Shown here: piece by piece, positions 22,363 through 30,284 of the stretch
Position numbering within the stretch: the stretch's first letter is position 1
How the letters are laid out: the number at the start of each line of letters is the position of its first letter
NCBI GenBank assembly: GCA_003514385.1
Contig: DOQR01000006.1
Coordinates: forward strand, 204,845-268,844
Reading direction: 5' to 3'
Origin: Oscillospiraceae bacterium
Lineage (GTDB): Bacteria > Bacillota > Clostridia > Oscillospirales > Acutalibacteraceae
Length of the DNA: 64,000 nucleotides
Notes under the pieces: generated by a model
What the model saw: the letters and a program-made list of their open reading frames with translations, nothing else
Told to the model about the DNA's origin: nothing
The model's database searches: none
Translations under genes and position numbers: made by a program

Positions 22363-24033
22363 ATGCAGCAGAAGTTTCTTGAAAAGACTCTGGGTCAGCA
22401 AATCGCCGATATGGCGGCAAAGTACCCGGACGACAACATGATCGACTACACTGACAGGGACTACTCCAGAACATGGAAAGAGTTCAACGACGAGTGTGAG
22501 ACGATAGCCAGAGGCTTCATGGCACTAGGCCTTAAAAAGGGTTCACACATTTCCATCTGGGGCACAAACGTGCCCGCATGGCTGCTAACCTTTTTCGGCA
22601 GTGCAAAAATGGGCGGTATTCTTGTTACCGTCAACACTAGCTATAAAGTTTTCGAGCTCGATTATCAGCTCAAGCAGTCCGACTCCGAGGCTATTGTCCT
22701 CATTGACGGCTACAAGGGCACGAGCTATATCGATATAATAAACGAGCTGTGCCCGGAGCTTGAAAGCTGCGAGCCCGGCAAGCTCAAGAGCCGCAGACTG
22801 CCGCTTTTAAAGAGCGTTATCTACGCGGGTGAGGGCGAGTGCCCGGCGGGCATGGTCGACTGGAAGGATCTCTATACTCTCGCCGAGCAGACTCCGGTCG
22901 AGGAGTTTGAGGCGGTGCGCGACTCGTGCGACTGCCACGAGGTCGTCAATATCCAGTACACCTCCGGCACGACCGGCTTCCCCAAGGGCGTTATGCTCAC
23001 CCACTACAACATTCTCAACAACGGCCAGACGATAGGCGACGGCATGAAGTTCACCCACGAGGACAGACTGTGCATCACCGTTCCGTTCTTTCACTGCTTC
23101 GGCATGGTGCTCGCGCTCATGTCCTGCATCTCCCACGGAACGCCATTTGTGCCGATTGATATGTTCAACGCCAAAAAGGTCATGGACGCGCTCGTGACAA
23201 AGCACTGCACCGCAGTCCACGGCGTGCCGACGATGTTCATCGCTATGCTCGAGCACCCGGACTTCGACAAATATGATTTCTCTCATATGCGAACCGGCAT
23301 CATGGCAGGCTCGCCCTGCCCGATAAAGACGATGTACGATGTCAGCGAGAAGATGAACATGCATGATATTGTTATCGTTTTCGGTCAGACCGAAGCGGCA
23401 CCCGGCTGCACGATGACAACGACGGAGGATTCCCTCGAGACACGCTGCGCCACAGTCGGCAAGGCGTTCCCGGGAGTCGAGTGCAAGATAGTCGACCCCA
23501 ATACGGGCGAGACTCTGCCCGCGGGTCAGATAGGCGAATTCTGCGCGCGCGGCTACAACATAATGAAAGGCTATTACAAGATGCCCGAGGCCACCGCTCA
23601 GGCGATAGACAAGGACGGCTGGCTCCACTTCGGCGACCTCGCCGTCTGTGACGAGAACGGCTACTACAAGGTCACCGGCAGGCTCAAGGATATGATAATC
23701 CGCGGCGGCGAGAACATCTATCCCAAGGAGCTCGAGGAGTGCCTCTATCATAATGACCGCGTCAAGGATGTTCAGGTCATAGGCGTGCCGAGCAAGAAGT
23801 ACGGCGAGGAGGTCTGCGCCTGCGTCATCCTCAAAGAGGGCGAGGACATGACCGAGGAGGAGATAAAGGCCTACTACAAGGAGAATGTCGCGTTCTTCAA
23901 GATCCCGAAATATGTCTGGATAATGGACGAATTCCCGATGACCGCGAGCGGAAAAATCCAGAAATTCGTTCTGCGCGACATGGCGGTCGAAAAATATTCG
24001 CTTCAGAGCGACGACTCAATAGAAACTGCGTAA
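22363..24033 (+). CDS. AMP-dependent acyl-CoA synthetase (fatty acid-CoA ligase type)
   Basis: A 556-residue ANL-superfamily ligase that activates a carboxylic acid to acyl-AMP, then to acyl-CoA. The P-loop 'YTSGTTGFPKGVMLTH' (A3), 'GQTEAAPGCTM' (A5), 'GWLHFGDLAVCDENGYYKVTGR' in two blocks ('GWLHFGDLAV', 'GYYKVTGRLKD', A7-A8), and the C-terminal lysine motif 'ASGKIQKF' (A10) are all present. The sequence resembles medium- to long-chain acyl-CoA synthetases rather than acetate or 4-coumarate enzymes, but chain length cannot be set by eye. The start at 22363 follows AAAGGA by 10 nt. A sugar isomerase-like gene starts 27 nt downstream and is probably in the same transcript. Confidence 0.9.
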   Translation: MQQKFLEKTLGQQIADMAAKYPDDNMIDYTDRDYSRTWKEFNDECETIARGFMALGLKKGSHISIWGTNVPAWLLTFFGSAKMGGILVTVNTSYKVFELDYQLKQSDSEAIVLIDGYKGTSYIDIINELCPELESCEPGKLKSRRLPLLKSVIYAGEGECPAGMVDWKDLYTLAEQTPVEEFEAVRDSCDCHEVVNIQYTSGTTGFPKGVMLTHYNILNNGQTIGDGMKFTHEDRLCITVPFFHCFGMVLALMSCISHGTPFVPIDMFNAKKVMDALVTKHCTAVHGVPTMFIAMLEHPDFDKYDFSHMRTGIMAGSPCPIKTMYDVSEKMNMHDIVIVFGQTEAAPGCTMTTTEDSLETRCATVGKAFPGVECKIVDPNTGETLPAGQIGEFCARGYNIMKGYYKMPEATAQAIDKDGWLHFGDLAVCDENGYYKVTGRLKDMIIRGGENIYPKELEECLYHNDRVKDVQVIGVPSKKYGEEVCACVILKEGEDMTEEEIKAYYKENVAFFKIPKYVWIMDEFPMTASGKIQKFVLRDMAVEKYSLQSDDSIETA

Positions 24034-24060
24034 AAGAATATTACGAAAGGATCTGTTACG

Positions 24061-24864
24061 ATGAAACTATCATTTTCAACCCTCGGCTGTCCGCGCTGGA
24101 CGCTGAAAGAAATAGTTGCGACTGCCAAGGATTTAGGCTTCGGCGGCGTGGAGATAAGGGGTATAGGCGACAAGATAAACGCGCTTGAAATTCCCGAGTT
24201 TTCGGACGCCGAAATCGAGCAAACGAAAGAAAAAATCGCTCAGACTGGGCTTGTCATTCCCTCTCTGACCTCGGGCGCAACGCTCGCCGTGCGCGACAGG
24301 GCGCAGGACTCGTTCTTTGAGGCGTGCGGCTACATTGACCTTGCGAGAAAGCTCGGAGTAAAATATATCCGTGTCATGGGCACGGGTGAGCCGCATATCA
24401 CAGTCGGCGATTTCACGCTCGGCGCGGGACTCTACCGCCAGCTGTGCGAATACGGCGCAAAAAGGGGTGTCACTCCGCTTATTGAGACCAACGGCGACCT
24501 CTCGAGCTCAAAGGCGATGCTCGCTTTCCTCGACAGAGCCGGAAGCGACAACTGCGGCGTGCTCTGGGATGTCCACCACACGGTGCGCTTCGGCAGCGAG
24601 AGCCCGATCGAGACCTTTGCGGCTCTGGGCACTTATGTCAAGCATGTTCACTTGAAGGACTCCGTCATGCGCGGCTCAAGAGTCGAATACCGCATGATGG
24701 GCTACGGCGACGTGCCCGTCACGGACGCTGTGACGCTGCTCGACAGAGCCGGCTTCGACGGCTTCTTCTCCCTCGAGTGGGTCAAGCGCTGGAACCCCGA
24801 CCTTCAGGAGCCGGGCATAGTCTTTGCCCACTACAAGAACTACATGGACTCGCTTCCGGAATAA
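24061..24864 (+). CDS. Sugar phosphate isomerase/epimerase-like TIM barrel protein
   Basis: A 267-residue protein of the xylose isomerase-like/AP endonuclease 2 TIM barrel family. It shows 'FSTLGCPRWTLKEIV' at the start, 'GFGGVEIRG', 'GVKYIRVMG', 'PLIETNGD', 'GVLWDVHHTVRFG', 'YVKHVHLKDSV' and a C-terminal 'GFFSLEWVKRW'. The Glu in 'IETNGD', Asp-His in 'WDVHH', His-x-Lys-Asp in 'HVHLKD' and Glu in 'SLEW' form the metal-binding set. Relatives isomerise or epimerise sugars or inositol derivatives. AAAGGA lies 10 nt before the ATG. It follows the acyl-CoA ligase but no shared pathway is obvious. Confidence 0.85.
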   Translation: MKLSFSTLGCPRWTLKEIVATAKDLGFGGVEIRGIGDKINALEIPEFSDAEIEQTKEKIAQTGLVIPSLTSGATLAVRDRAQDSFFEACGYIDLARKLGVKYIRVMGTGEPHITVGDFTLGAGLYRQLCEYGAKRGVTPLIETNGDLSSSKAMLAFLDRAGSDNCGVLWDVHHTVRFGSESPIETFAALGTYVKHVHLKDSVMRGSRVEYRMMGYGDVPVTDAVTLLDRAGFDGFFSLEWVKRWNPDLQEPGIVFAHYKNYMDSLPE

Positions 24865-24869
24865 ACTTA

Positions 24870-24900
24870 ACGGGACTGCTATCCGCAGTCCCGTTTTTTT
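24870..24900 (+). terminator. Intrinsic terminator after the TIM barrel gene
   Basis: Perfect 10-bp stem ACGGGACTGC / GCAGTCCCGT with a 5-nt loop and T7. The T run also supplies the stop codon of the convergent gene. Confidence 0.92.
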
Positions 24901-25870
24901 ATATCAGTTCAAATTCAATATCATCTTTCGGCTTCTTATAAAACACCATACACCAATCGGGCTCATATTCCGGCTCAAAATGCATGGACGAGCAGGCTGT
25001 GTGGCCGCTCTCGTACTCGGAGGTGATGACGGTCGGGCCGTCCGCGCCGCCGATAATGCCTATTGCCGACGCCGCTTTGCCGCGGGGTGCGAGAATCCCG
25101 CGCGGTTTTTCCGGCTCCGAGCGGTCATTCACGGATATCTCATCCCTCGGAATTTTCGGTGAGATGTCATAATTCATTATTGTACACAGCGGCGGTTCTT
25201 TTTCGCCGATATGCCGCAGCTTTGAAAACTTCTGCTGTTCGACAGCCGTAACCGTCAGCGTATGCTTTTTTCCGGTCACGGGATTTATAAATTCTGTCTT
25301 GTCGCCGGGGCGATTCGCCTTGAAATGCGCTCCCGGGACGGGTATCTTTTCCGCGCGAAGTTGCAGGGTCAGGGAATCTGACTTCTTCGGTTTTCTGCCG
25401 CGCCACGGGATACTCATCCTCACTGCAAGCCAGCAAAAAGATTTATCGAGCCCGTATCTGTCGAGCAGAGCTTCCGCCGCATCACCGTTGTCGGGGAAAA
25501 GCGGATTCCAGCAGTCGGAGCTTGAAAACTCCATGTCGCTTTTTCTGCCGCCGAACTGAATTGAGGCGAAGATATCGCCGTTCAGCGGATTTTCAGCTTC
25601 TATTTCAGCTTGCTGTTCGTCTGAAAAGCCGTCACAATCGCTGTTTTCATCGAGCCCGAATTTTTCTATAAACTCACGAAAGCTTTCAATGCTCACTTTC
25701 TTGAACATATCTGCAACAAGCCCCTTGCCGCAAACATAGACAGACGGCACGAGCCAGCTTTCGCCTCCCCAAAGAAAGCTTTTATTGATTTCGATTTCCT
25801 TTCCCGCGCGGTCGCGACCGAAGTGGCCGTAGAGCGAGCCCTGATAAAAGACCTTGTATTTTTTCTCCAT
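24899..25870 (-). CDS. Protein of unknown function carrying a 'GIIGGADGPT' motif
   Basis: A 323-residue soluble protein that I do not recognise as a whole. The N-terminal part ('VFYQGSLYGHFGRDRAGKEI') and middle ('DKSFCWLAVRMSIPWRGRKP') look like small beta-rich domains. Near residues 268-282 it has 'AIGIIGGADGPTVITS', a motif known from the beta subunit of sodium-pumping decarboxylases (OadB, MmdB), although no membrane helices are present here. It is therefore not a decarboxylase subunit. It starts 1 nt after the DUF4832 gene stop, as the last gene of a three-gene leftward operon. Confidence 0.6.
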   Translation of the reverse strand: MEKKYKVFYQGSLYGHFGRDRAGKEIEINKSFLWGGESWLVPSVYVCGKGLVADMFKKVSIESFREFIEKFGLDENSDCDGFSDEQQAEIEAENPLNGDIFASIQFGGRKSDMEFSSSDCWNPLFPDNGDAAEALLDRYGLDKSFCWLAVRMSIPWRGRKPKKSDSLTLQLRAEKIPVPGAHFKANRPGDKTEFINPVTGKKHTLTVTAVEQQKFSKLRHIGEKEPPLCTIMNYDISPKIPRDEISVNDRSEPEKPRGILAPRGKAASAIGIIGGADGPTVITSEYESGHTACSSMHFEPEYEPDWCMVFYKKPKDDIEFELI

Positions 25871-25871
25871 A

Positions 25872-27209
25872 TCAAAACCTCATCATGTTCCCGAGCTCGA
25901 GCGACCCGTCGGCGCGCTGCAGCTCGGACGAGTTGGAGAAGCGTATCGGCTTGCCGTTTTCGAGCGGCTTTTCAATGCGGACGAAGAGCGACTGCCCGTC
26001 GTCTATGCTTATCTGCGCCGAGAAGACTGCGCTTTTCCCGGGCATGAGGCGACAGAGCTTTTGATTTTCCGCTTTAGTCCACTGCGCATTTTTCTCGTTT
26101 CCGACGCCGAAAGACACGCCGAGATCATAGTATATCGGGGCGACGCCCGTATTTTTTATCGTGACAGAAGCATAAATTTTGCCGAAAATTTTCATCACTC
26201 TCGCGTCTGTGACAGTAAAATCATAGCCGAGAGCCGCCGAAGCTGTTTTGGCGCGCTCGATTTCGTCCGCGCCGAGATTTTCTTCAAACGCGCCCGCCAT
26301 CATCAGCCACGAGCAGTGGGTCACATTGACGCACTCGGAGTAGTCCTGATATCCGTCAAGCGGCGCGCCGGACAAGAACGCCGACTGTCCCTCCGGGCGA
26401 AACTCGCCGCCGATTGGCTGATTTTTCCAGGCCCCGGTCTGATGCGCCTTTTTCATCTTGGACATAAAATACCAGCTCTCGCCGTAGAGTGTCGAGTGGG
26501 TGAAAGAATCGTCGTGGAAGCCGACATTGCCGCCGCGCGTCGTGCCAGGAGTCCCGGGATAGCGGGTCAGAATGCGCGTAGTCTTGAAATTTTCCGCAAA
26601 TGCGGAGATAATTTTTGCTTTCTGCTCTTTTGAAGCTTCAAGCTCCGGCAGGCAGACATGCCACTCGCCCCAGTGGCCGAGAAGCCCCGTTGTGATATAG
26701 GCTATGCGGCGGTCGCCGTCGTATTCGCGCGCCAGCTCGCGCACAAAATCGCAGAGGATATCAATGAGCCTGCCGTCCGAATAGTCGGGGCACCAGCCTC
26801 CGCCGTATTCGTCGTAGTGCTCTTTTTTTATGCCCATATCCCAGATGAACTGCGGCACAGCTTTTTCGCCGATACCCGATCCGGGATAGTCGAGATAGAC
26901 TCTGAAAACCGCCTGATTCCCGCGCGCCGATATCTCTTCAAGATACGGCTCAAGCCCCTCGCGGATAGTGTATTCGCCGCTGTCGGACATGAGCGCGGAG
27001 AGCGGAACATAGAACCACTCCATGCTGTAAGGCACGCTGTTGTCGGCGCCGCCCTGTTTATAAAACGGCATGAAGCCTTTGAGCGGATTGCCGACCGCCT
27101 GCTCGTATTCAAAATTATAAGCGGCAAAGCCCTTGAGCGGCGAGATACAGAGCGAAAGCCCGAGCAAAAGAGCTGAGAGACGGGCAAAAAATTTCAGAAA
27201 TCTTCTCAT
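25872..27209 (-). CDS. Secreted DUF4832-domain protein
   Basis: A 445-residue exported protein. Residues 1-30 form a signal peptide ('LSALLLGLSLCISPLKGFAA'). 'NPLKGFMPFY' and 'PQFIWDMGIKKEHYDEYGGG' are typical of DUF4874/DUF4832 proteins. 'GLLGHWGEWH' and 'GFHDDSFTHSTLYG' continue the pattern, and the C-terminal 130 residues look like a beta-sandwich ('IYASVTIKNTGVAPIYYDLG'). The family is thought to be TIM-barrel glycoside hydrolase-like, but no activity is established. AAAGGA precedes the ATG at 27209. It lies 12 nt after the ANT(6)-like gene in the same operon. Confidence 0.8.
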   Translation of the reverse strand: MRRFLKFFARLSALLLGLSLCISPLKGFAAYNFEYEQAVGNPLKGFMPFYKQGGADNSVPYSMEWFYVPLSALMSDSGEYTIREGLEPYLEEISARGNQAVFRVYLDYPGSGIGEKAVPQFIWDMGIKKEHYDEYGGGWCPDYSDGRLIDILCDFVRELAREYDGDRRIAYITTGLLGHWGEWHVCLPELEASKEQKAKIISAFAENFKTTRILTRYPGTPGTTRGGNVGFHDDSFTHSTLYGESWYFMSKMKKAHQTGAWKNQPIGGEFRPEGQSAFLSGAPLDGYQDYSECVNVTHCSWLMMAGAFEENLGADEIERAKTASAALGYDFTVTDARVMKIFGKIYASVTIKNTGVAPIYYDLGVSFGVGNEKNAQWTKAENQKLCRLMPGKSAVFSAQISIDDGQSLFVRIEKPLENGKPIRFSNSSELQRADGSLELGNMMRF

Positions 27210-27221
27210 AGCGTTTTCCTT

Positions 27222-28085
27222 TCAGTATATCTCAAAAGCGTCCTGCGGCAGGTTTCTCACATGATCGAGATAGCCGATGCAGGCAGCCGCCTCGCGTTCG
27301 TTATAGCAATAATCGAGCATGGCGGAGGTTTTTCGCGCGGTCTCGTCAAAGAGCTCGGTCATCACGCCGACCGCGTCCCATATTTCATTCGCCCGTGCGG
27401 CGCAATATGTCGAAAGATAACGGGAGCATATCTCCTCGGGCAGGAAGCGCGCCATATATTTTGACGATTTCCCGGTGCTTATCGTGAATCCGTTTTCCGC
27501 GCCCGTGAGCCAGTCGAGCATCTGCCGCAGCTGCGGACGGATGTTGAAATCCATCATTTCGAGCGTATAGCTCAGCTCGCCGCGCCACAAGCCCTTTGCA
27601 ACATTGTCGAGGCACCACCAAAACTCGTTGCACACGGCGGAGAACTCCGCCTGCGTCGGCTTTTTCACATTGAAAACAGTCGTATCCCTGCCGATATCCT
27701 GCGGGATAATATTCTCTTTGTCAACAAGCACGCGGCAGATGTCAATATTTTTCAGCGCGTGCTCCGGCGTGCAGACATGGAGGTCGAGCCTGTTGCCGTC
27801 CGAAAACCGAATGAGCCAGCCGTAGCAGTTTTTTGTATCTGACTTCTCAAACGGACAGTCGTCGGGATATTGCATGAACAGCCGCTCGCCGAAGCGGTCT
27901 ATCCATGATTTGTCTGCGATAAAGGGCGCCGTGTCCCTGACTATATATTCAACGTCGTAGTCCCGGAAAATATCTTTTTGAGCGTTCGGGTCGACCCGAG
28001 AGCCCTCGAGATATGCGGCGATTATCCGCTCATCCTCTCGGGCGGTGCGGATAATTAAATCGAGCATCTCTTTTTCGCTGCGCAT
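27222..28085 (-). CDS. ANT(6)/AadE-like aminoglycoside 6-adenylyltransferase
   Basis: A 287-residue nucleotidyltransferase of the streptomycin adenylyltransferase family (PF04439). The catalytic block 'EGSRVDPNAQKDIFRDYDVEYIV' is read as 'GSRVDPNA' plus 'DIFRDYDVEY', with the two metal-binding aspartates in 'DYD'. 'NRLDLHVCTPEHA' and 'EFWWCLDNVAKGLWRGELSY' follow as in AadE. The length matches AadE (about 285-300). Members transfer AMP from ATP to the 6-hydroxyl of streptomycin, but chromosomal copies in gut Clostridia are often of untested activity. GGGGGGTG precedes the ATG at 28085. It is first in an operon with two unrelated genes, with no mobile element nearby. Confidence 0.82.
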   Translation of the reverse strand: MRSEKEMLDLIIRTAREDERIIAAYLEGSRVDPNAQKDIFRDYDVEYIVRDTAPFIADKSWIDRFGERLFMQYPDDCPFEKSDTKNCYGWLIRFSDGNRLDLHVCTPEHALKNIDICRVLVDKENIIPQDIGRDTTVFNVKKPTQAEFSAVCNEFWWCLDNVAKGLWRGELSYTLEMMDFNIRPQLRQMLDWLTGAENGFTISTGKSSKYMARFLPEEICSRYLSTYCAARANEIWDAVGVMTELFDETARKTSAMLDYCYNEREAAACIGYLDHVRNLPQDAFEIY

Positions 28086-28107
28086 ATCTTCACCCCCCTT
28101 TGTTCCA

Positions 28108-28136
28108 AGTATAACATTCTTTCATCCTTTCCTCAA
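28108..28136 (-). promoter_or_regulatory. Promoter of the ANT(6)-like operon
   Basis: Read leftward: -35 TTGAGG (28136-28131), 17-nt spacer, -10 TATACT (28113-28108). Confidence 0.7.
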
Positions 28137-28144
28137 GATAAAAA

Positions 28145-28170
28145 GAGCCGGAGTCTCTGTCGACTTCGGC
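28145..28170 (-). terminator. Terminator after the XRE regulator gene
   Basis: Read leftward: GCCGAAGTC / GACTCCGGC (one mismatch) with a 6-nt loop, followed by TCTTTTT. Confidence 0.8.
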
Positions 28171-28206
28171 AAAAAACTTTATTTTTACATATTCCGAGGC
28201 GGCGGT

Positions 28207-28884
28207 TTAATCCTCGCGCTTTTTGCGCGCCCGGAGCTTCTCTATGCCCGTGCCTACAGCAAGACCGACGGCGGAGACGACCGCACCTATGGGCAGGGTG
28301 ATTAAATCGTCGAGGTTCACCGCTATATCGCCTGCGGAAACGCCCGTCGAAGCGGCGTTGGCGAGGGTGAAGGTCAGAAACGGAATGAGAGTGTACATAA
28401 GAGCGAGGATAGGCACCGCCCACCATTTTCTTCTGCCCCAATAGCCGTTTGCGCCTATGAGCAGCGAGATGACGAATGTGGTCAGCGGGATTGCGCCCCA
28501 TATAACGAGCACGGCGTACGCGCCCGCGTCCGACCCGGAGACGGCGAGCCAGAAAAACGCGACCGACACCGCCCATATGACGAGATATGCGGCGACGAGC
28601 ACGAGCTTTCCGAGTCTGCGGCGGCTCTTGACGACGTTTGTGCTCTCTTCGAGATAGTTGAGATAGTTGAGATTGTTTGACACGGTTTTTTCTTCCTTCA
28701 GCAGGCAGTCGAGGCTGACGGAATAGAGGCCGCTCATTCTTATGACGCTCACTATATCGGGATAGGTCTTGCCCGTCTCCCAATTCGATACGGTCTGGCG
28801 GCTCACGCCGAGCGACTCCGCCGCACTTTCCTGTGTCAGTCCCGCCGCATTTCTCGCGTCCCTGAGCTTCTTTCCGATATCTAT
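28207..28884 (-). CDS. XRE-family regulator with C-terminal membrane domain, AUA start likely
   Basis: A 225-residue protein. The N-terminus is a Cro/C1-type helix-turn-helix: 'GKKLRDARNAAGLTQESAAE' then 'LGVSRQTVSNWETGKTYPD'. After a short linker there are about four membrane helices ('LVLVAAYLVIWAVSVAFFWL' onward). This pairing is common in Firmicutes membrane-bound regulators. No ATG, GTG or TTG fits the family's expected start: the first GTG (28806) would cut off the first two helices of the DNA-binding domain. GGAGG lies 8 nt upstream of ATA at 28884, exactly where relatives begin with Met, so an AUA start is proposed. Ligand and targets are unknown. Confidence 0.7.
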   Translation of the reverse strand: MDIGKKLRDARNAAGLTQESAAESLGVSRQTVSNWETGKTYPDIVSVIRMSGLYSVSLDCLLKEEKTVSNNLNYLNYLEESTNVVKSRRRLGKLVLVAAYLVIWAVSVAFFWLAVSGSDAGAYAVLVIWGAIPLTTFVISLLIGANGYWGRRKWWAVPILALMYTLIPFLTFTLANAASTGVSAGDIAVNLDDLITLPIGAVVSAVGLAVGTGIEKLRARKKRED

Positions 28885-28947
28885 CTGCCGCGCCTCCTTT
28901 TTTCGCTTTCAGTTTACGCAAAAAACAGTCGTGTGTCTATCAAAAGC

Positions 28948-28976
28948 GTTTTACTTCCGCGCATTTTCCGTGTCAA
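28948..28976 (-). promoter_or_regulatory. Promoter of the XRE regulator gene
   Basis: Read leftward: -35 TTGACA (28976-28971), 17-nt spacer, -10 TAAAAC (28953-28948). Confidence 0.6.
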
Positions 28977-29009
28977 AATGCTTTTACATATCGATTATAT
29001 CATGCCGCG

Positions 29010-29336
29010 CAGGCGTTTTCCATATTAAATTTTGGATGCGGGGCTGTGTACCAATAAGTCCGTGCGAATTTTGCGGGTTATGATATTCGTCACTATGTGG
29101 TAGGATAAATTTTTATAAAGATTTCGTGCCGCTTTCGCGGCATCGGTGCGTCGAGTCGCCGCACCCTACAAATTCCGCGCCAATAAAATTGTACAGATTT
29201 CGCGTGCGATTATATCTGCCCGCATTGCGCACTTTTTCACTATTCACTTTTACTTATTACTTTGAGCGAAGCGAAACAAACCCCTCAGTCTCGGCTCATG
29301 CCGCGCCGGTTCTCTTACAGGGGAGCCAATATCGAA
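29010..29336. repeat. Non-coding stretch of decayed repeat sequence
   Basis: About 330 nt with no supported gene. It holds short perfect hairpins (TGCCGC / GCGGCA near 29130-29145; GGTGCG / CGCACC near 29146-29166), low-complexity TTTTTCACTATTCACTTTT, and a diverged copy of the GGCTCCCC element. It looks like a dumping ground of small repeats. Confidence 0.5.
29276..29328 (-). mobile_element. Diverged copy of the GGCTCCCC...GAGGGGTTGT repeat
   Basis: Read leftward it begins GGCTCCCCTGT and ends CTGAGGGGTTTGT, the same borders as the forward half of the element at 63376-63518, while the middle has diverged. Confidence 0.55.
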
Positions 29337-29340
29337 AAAC

Positions 29341-29370
29341 AGCCGCCCGGGGATCAATCCTCGGGCGGCT
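29341..29370 (-). terminator. Terminator after ribF
   Basis: 9-bp stem AGCCGCCCG / CGGGCGGCT with further pairs into a 12-nt loop, followed on the minus strand by GTTTTTCG. Confidence 0.8.
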
Positions 29371-29377
29371 GCGGTTA

Positions 29378-30265
29378 TTATTTTTCTATGCTGTTAAAAA
29401 TTTCTTTTGCCGTCTGCGCGTCGGCGGCTATCTGGTCGCCGAGCGAATCGAGCGAATCGAAGACCCTTTCGGGTCGGATATATCTGAGCAATTTTACTTC
29501 GACATTTTTTCCGTAGAGGTCACCGGAGAAGTCGGTTATGCAGGTCTCGCTGCGCAGATCGTCGCAGGTGAACGACGGGCGGCGTCCGATGTTCGTGACC
29601 GCAGCGTGCAGTTCTCCGTCTATCGGCACTGCCGAAGCATATACGCCGAACTTCGGGACGATGAAGCCCTCGGGGAAATGCTGATTTATCGTCGGCGCGC
29701 CTATCAGCCTGCCGCGCCTGTCGCCGCTGACGACGGTAAATTTATAGGAAAATTCGCGCCCGAGCATGGCGTTCGCGTCCTCGACATAGCCGTTTGAAAG
29801 GGCGTTTCTTATTCTCGTTGAGCTTATCGGTGCACCGTTATACTCGGTGCGCTGTGCAACGGCACATAAAACTCCGTGAGCCTTGCACAGCTCCTCGAGG
29901 TCGTGGGAATCCGCGGCGGCGTTTTTCGCAAAGCGGTAGTTGTAGCCGCAGCAGACCGCGCCCGCGTTCAGTTCGCCGATTAAAACATCATTGACGAACT
30001 GCTCCGCCGACATATCGGCGATGCGCCCGAACGATATCTTTTTGACGGTTATGCCAAGGCTTTCGAGCATTTCGTCGCGCGCCTGCGGGGTCATCAGCTC
30101 CGGGGGAGCTCCCGCGCCGACAACTTTCAGCGGGTGCTCGTCAAAGACGAGGGCGCACGGCTCGAAGCCGTCTTTTTCAAACGAGAGAGCGAGGTCGAGC
30201 ACAGCCCTGTGACCCCGATGGAGTCCGTCAAAGCTGCCCAGAGCAACCGATCGGCGCTGTGTCAT
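29378..30265 (-). CDS. ribF: Bifunctional riboflavin kinase / FAD synthetase
   Basis: A 295-residue enzyme that phosphorylates riboflavin to FMN and adenylates FMN to FAD. The N-terminal FAD synthetase half shows 'ALGSFDGLHRGHRAVL' (the nucleotidyl transferase G-x-F-D-G-x-H-x-G-H motif) and 'ISSTRIRNAL'. The C-terminal kinase half shows 'GRRGRLIGAPTIN' (usual P-T-A-N, here P-T-I-N) and 'GVYAS'. Start: the ATG at 30265 has GGGGAGACAGGA upstream; a 35-residue longer frame runs back into typA. It lies 20 nt after typA and ends at its own terminator, so typA-ribF is an operon. Confidence 0.94.
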   Translation of the reverse strand: MTQRRSVALGSFDGLHRGHRAVLDLALSFEKDGFEPCALVFDEHPLKVVGAGAPPELMTPQARDEMLESLGITVKKISFGRIADMSAEQFVNDVLIGELNAGAVCCGYNYRFAKNAAADSHDLEELCKAHGVLCAVAQRTEYNGAPISSTRIRNALSNGYVEDANAMLGREFSYKFTVVSGDRRGRLIGAPTINQHFPEGFIVPKFGVYASAVPIDGELHAAVTNIGRRPSFTCDDLRSETCITDFSGDLYGKNVEVKLLRYIRPERVFDSLDSLGDQIAADAQTAKEIFNSIEK

Positions 30266-30284
30266 TCCTGTCTCCCCTTTCAGA

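Noticed and set aside
22807..23751. A 314-codon minus-strand frame within the acyl-CoA ligase gene
   Set aside because: The plus-strand ligase has all ANL motifs; the opposite frame has none and lacks a start site.
24899..25870. Annotation as a sodium ion-translocating decarboxylase beta subunit
   Set aside because: Only the short 'GIIGGADGPT' block matches; the protein has no membrane helices and the rest is unrelated.
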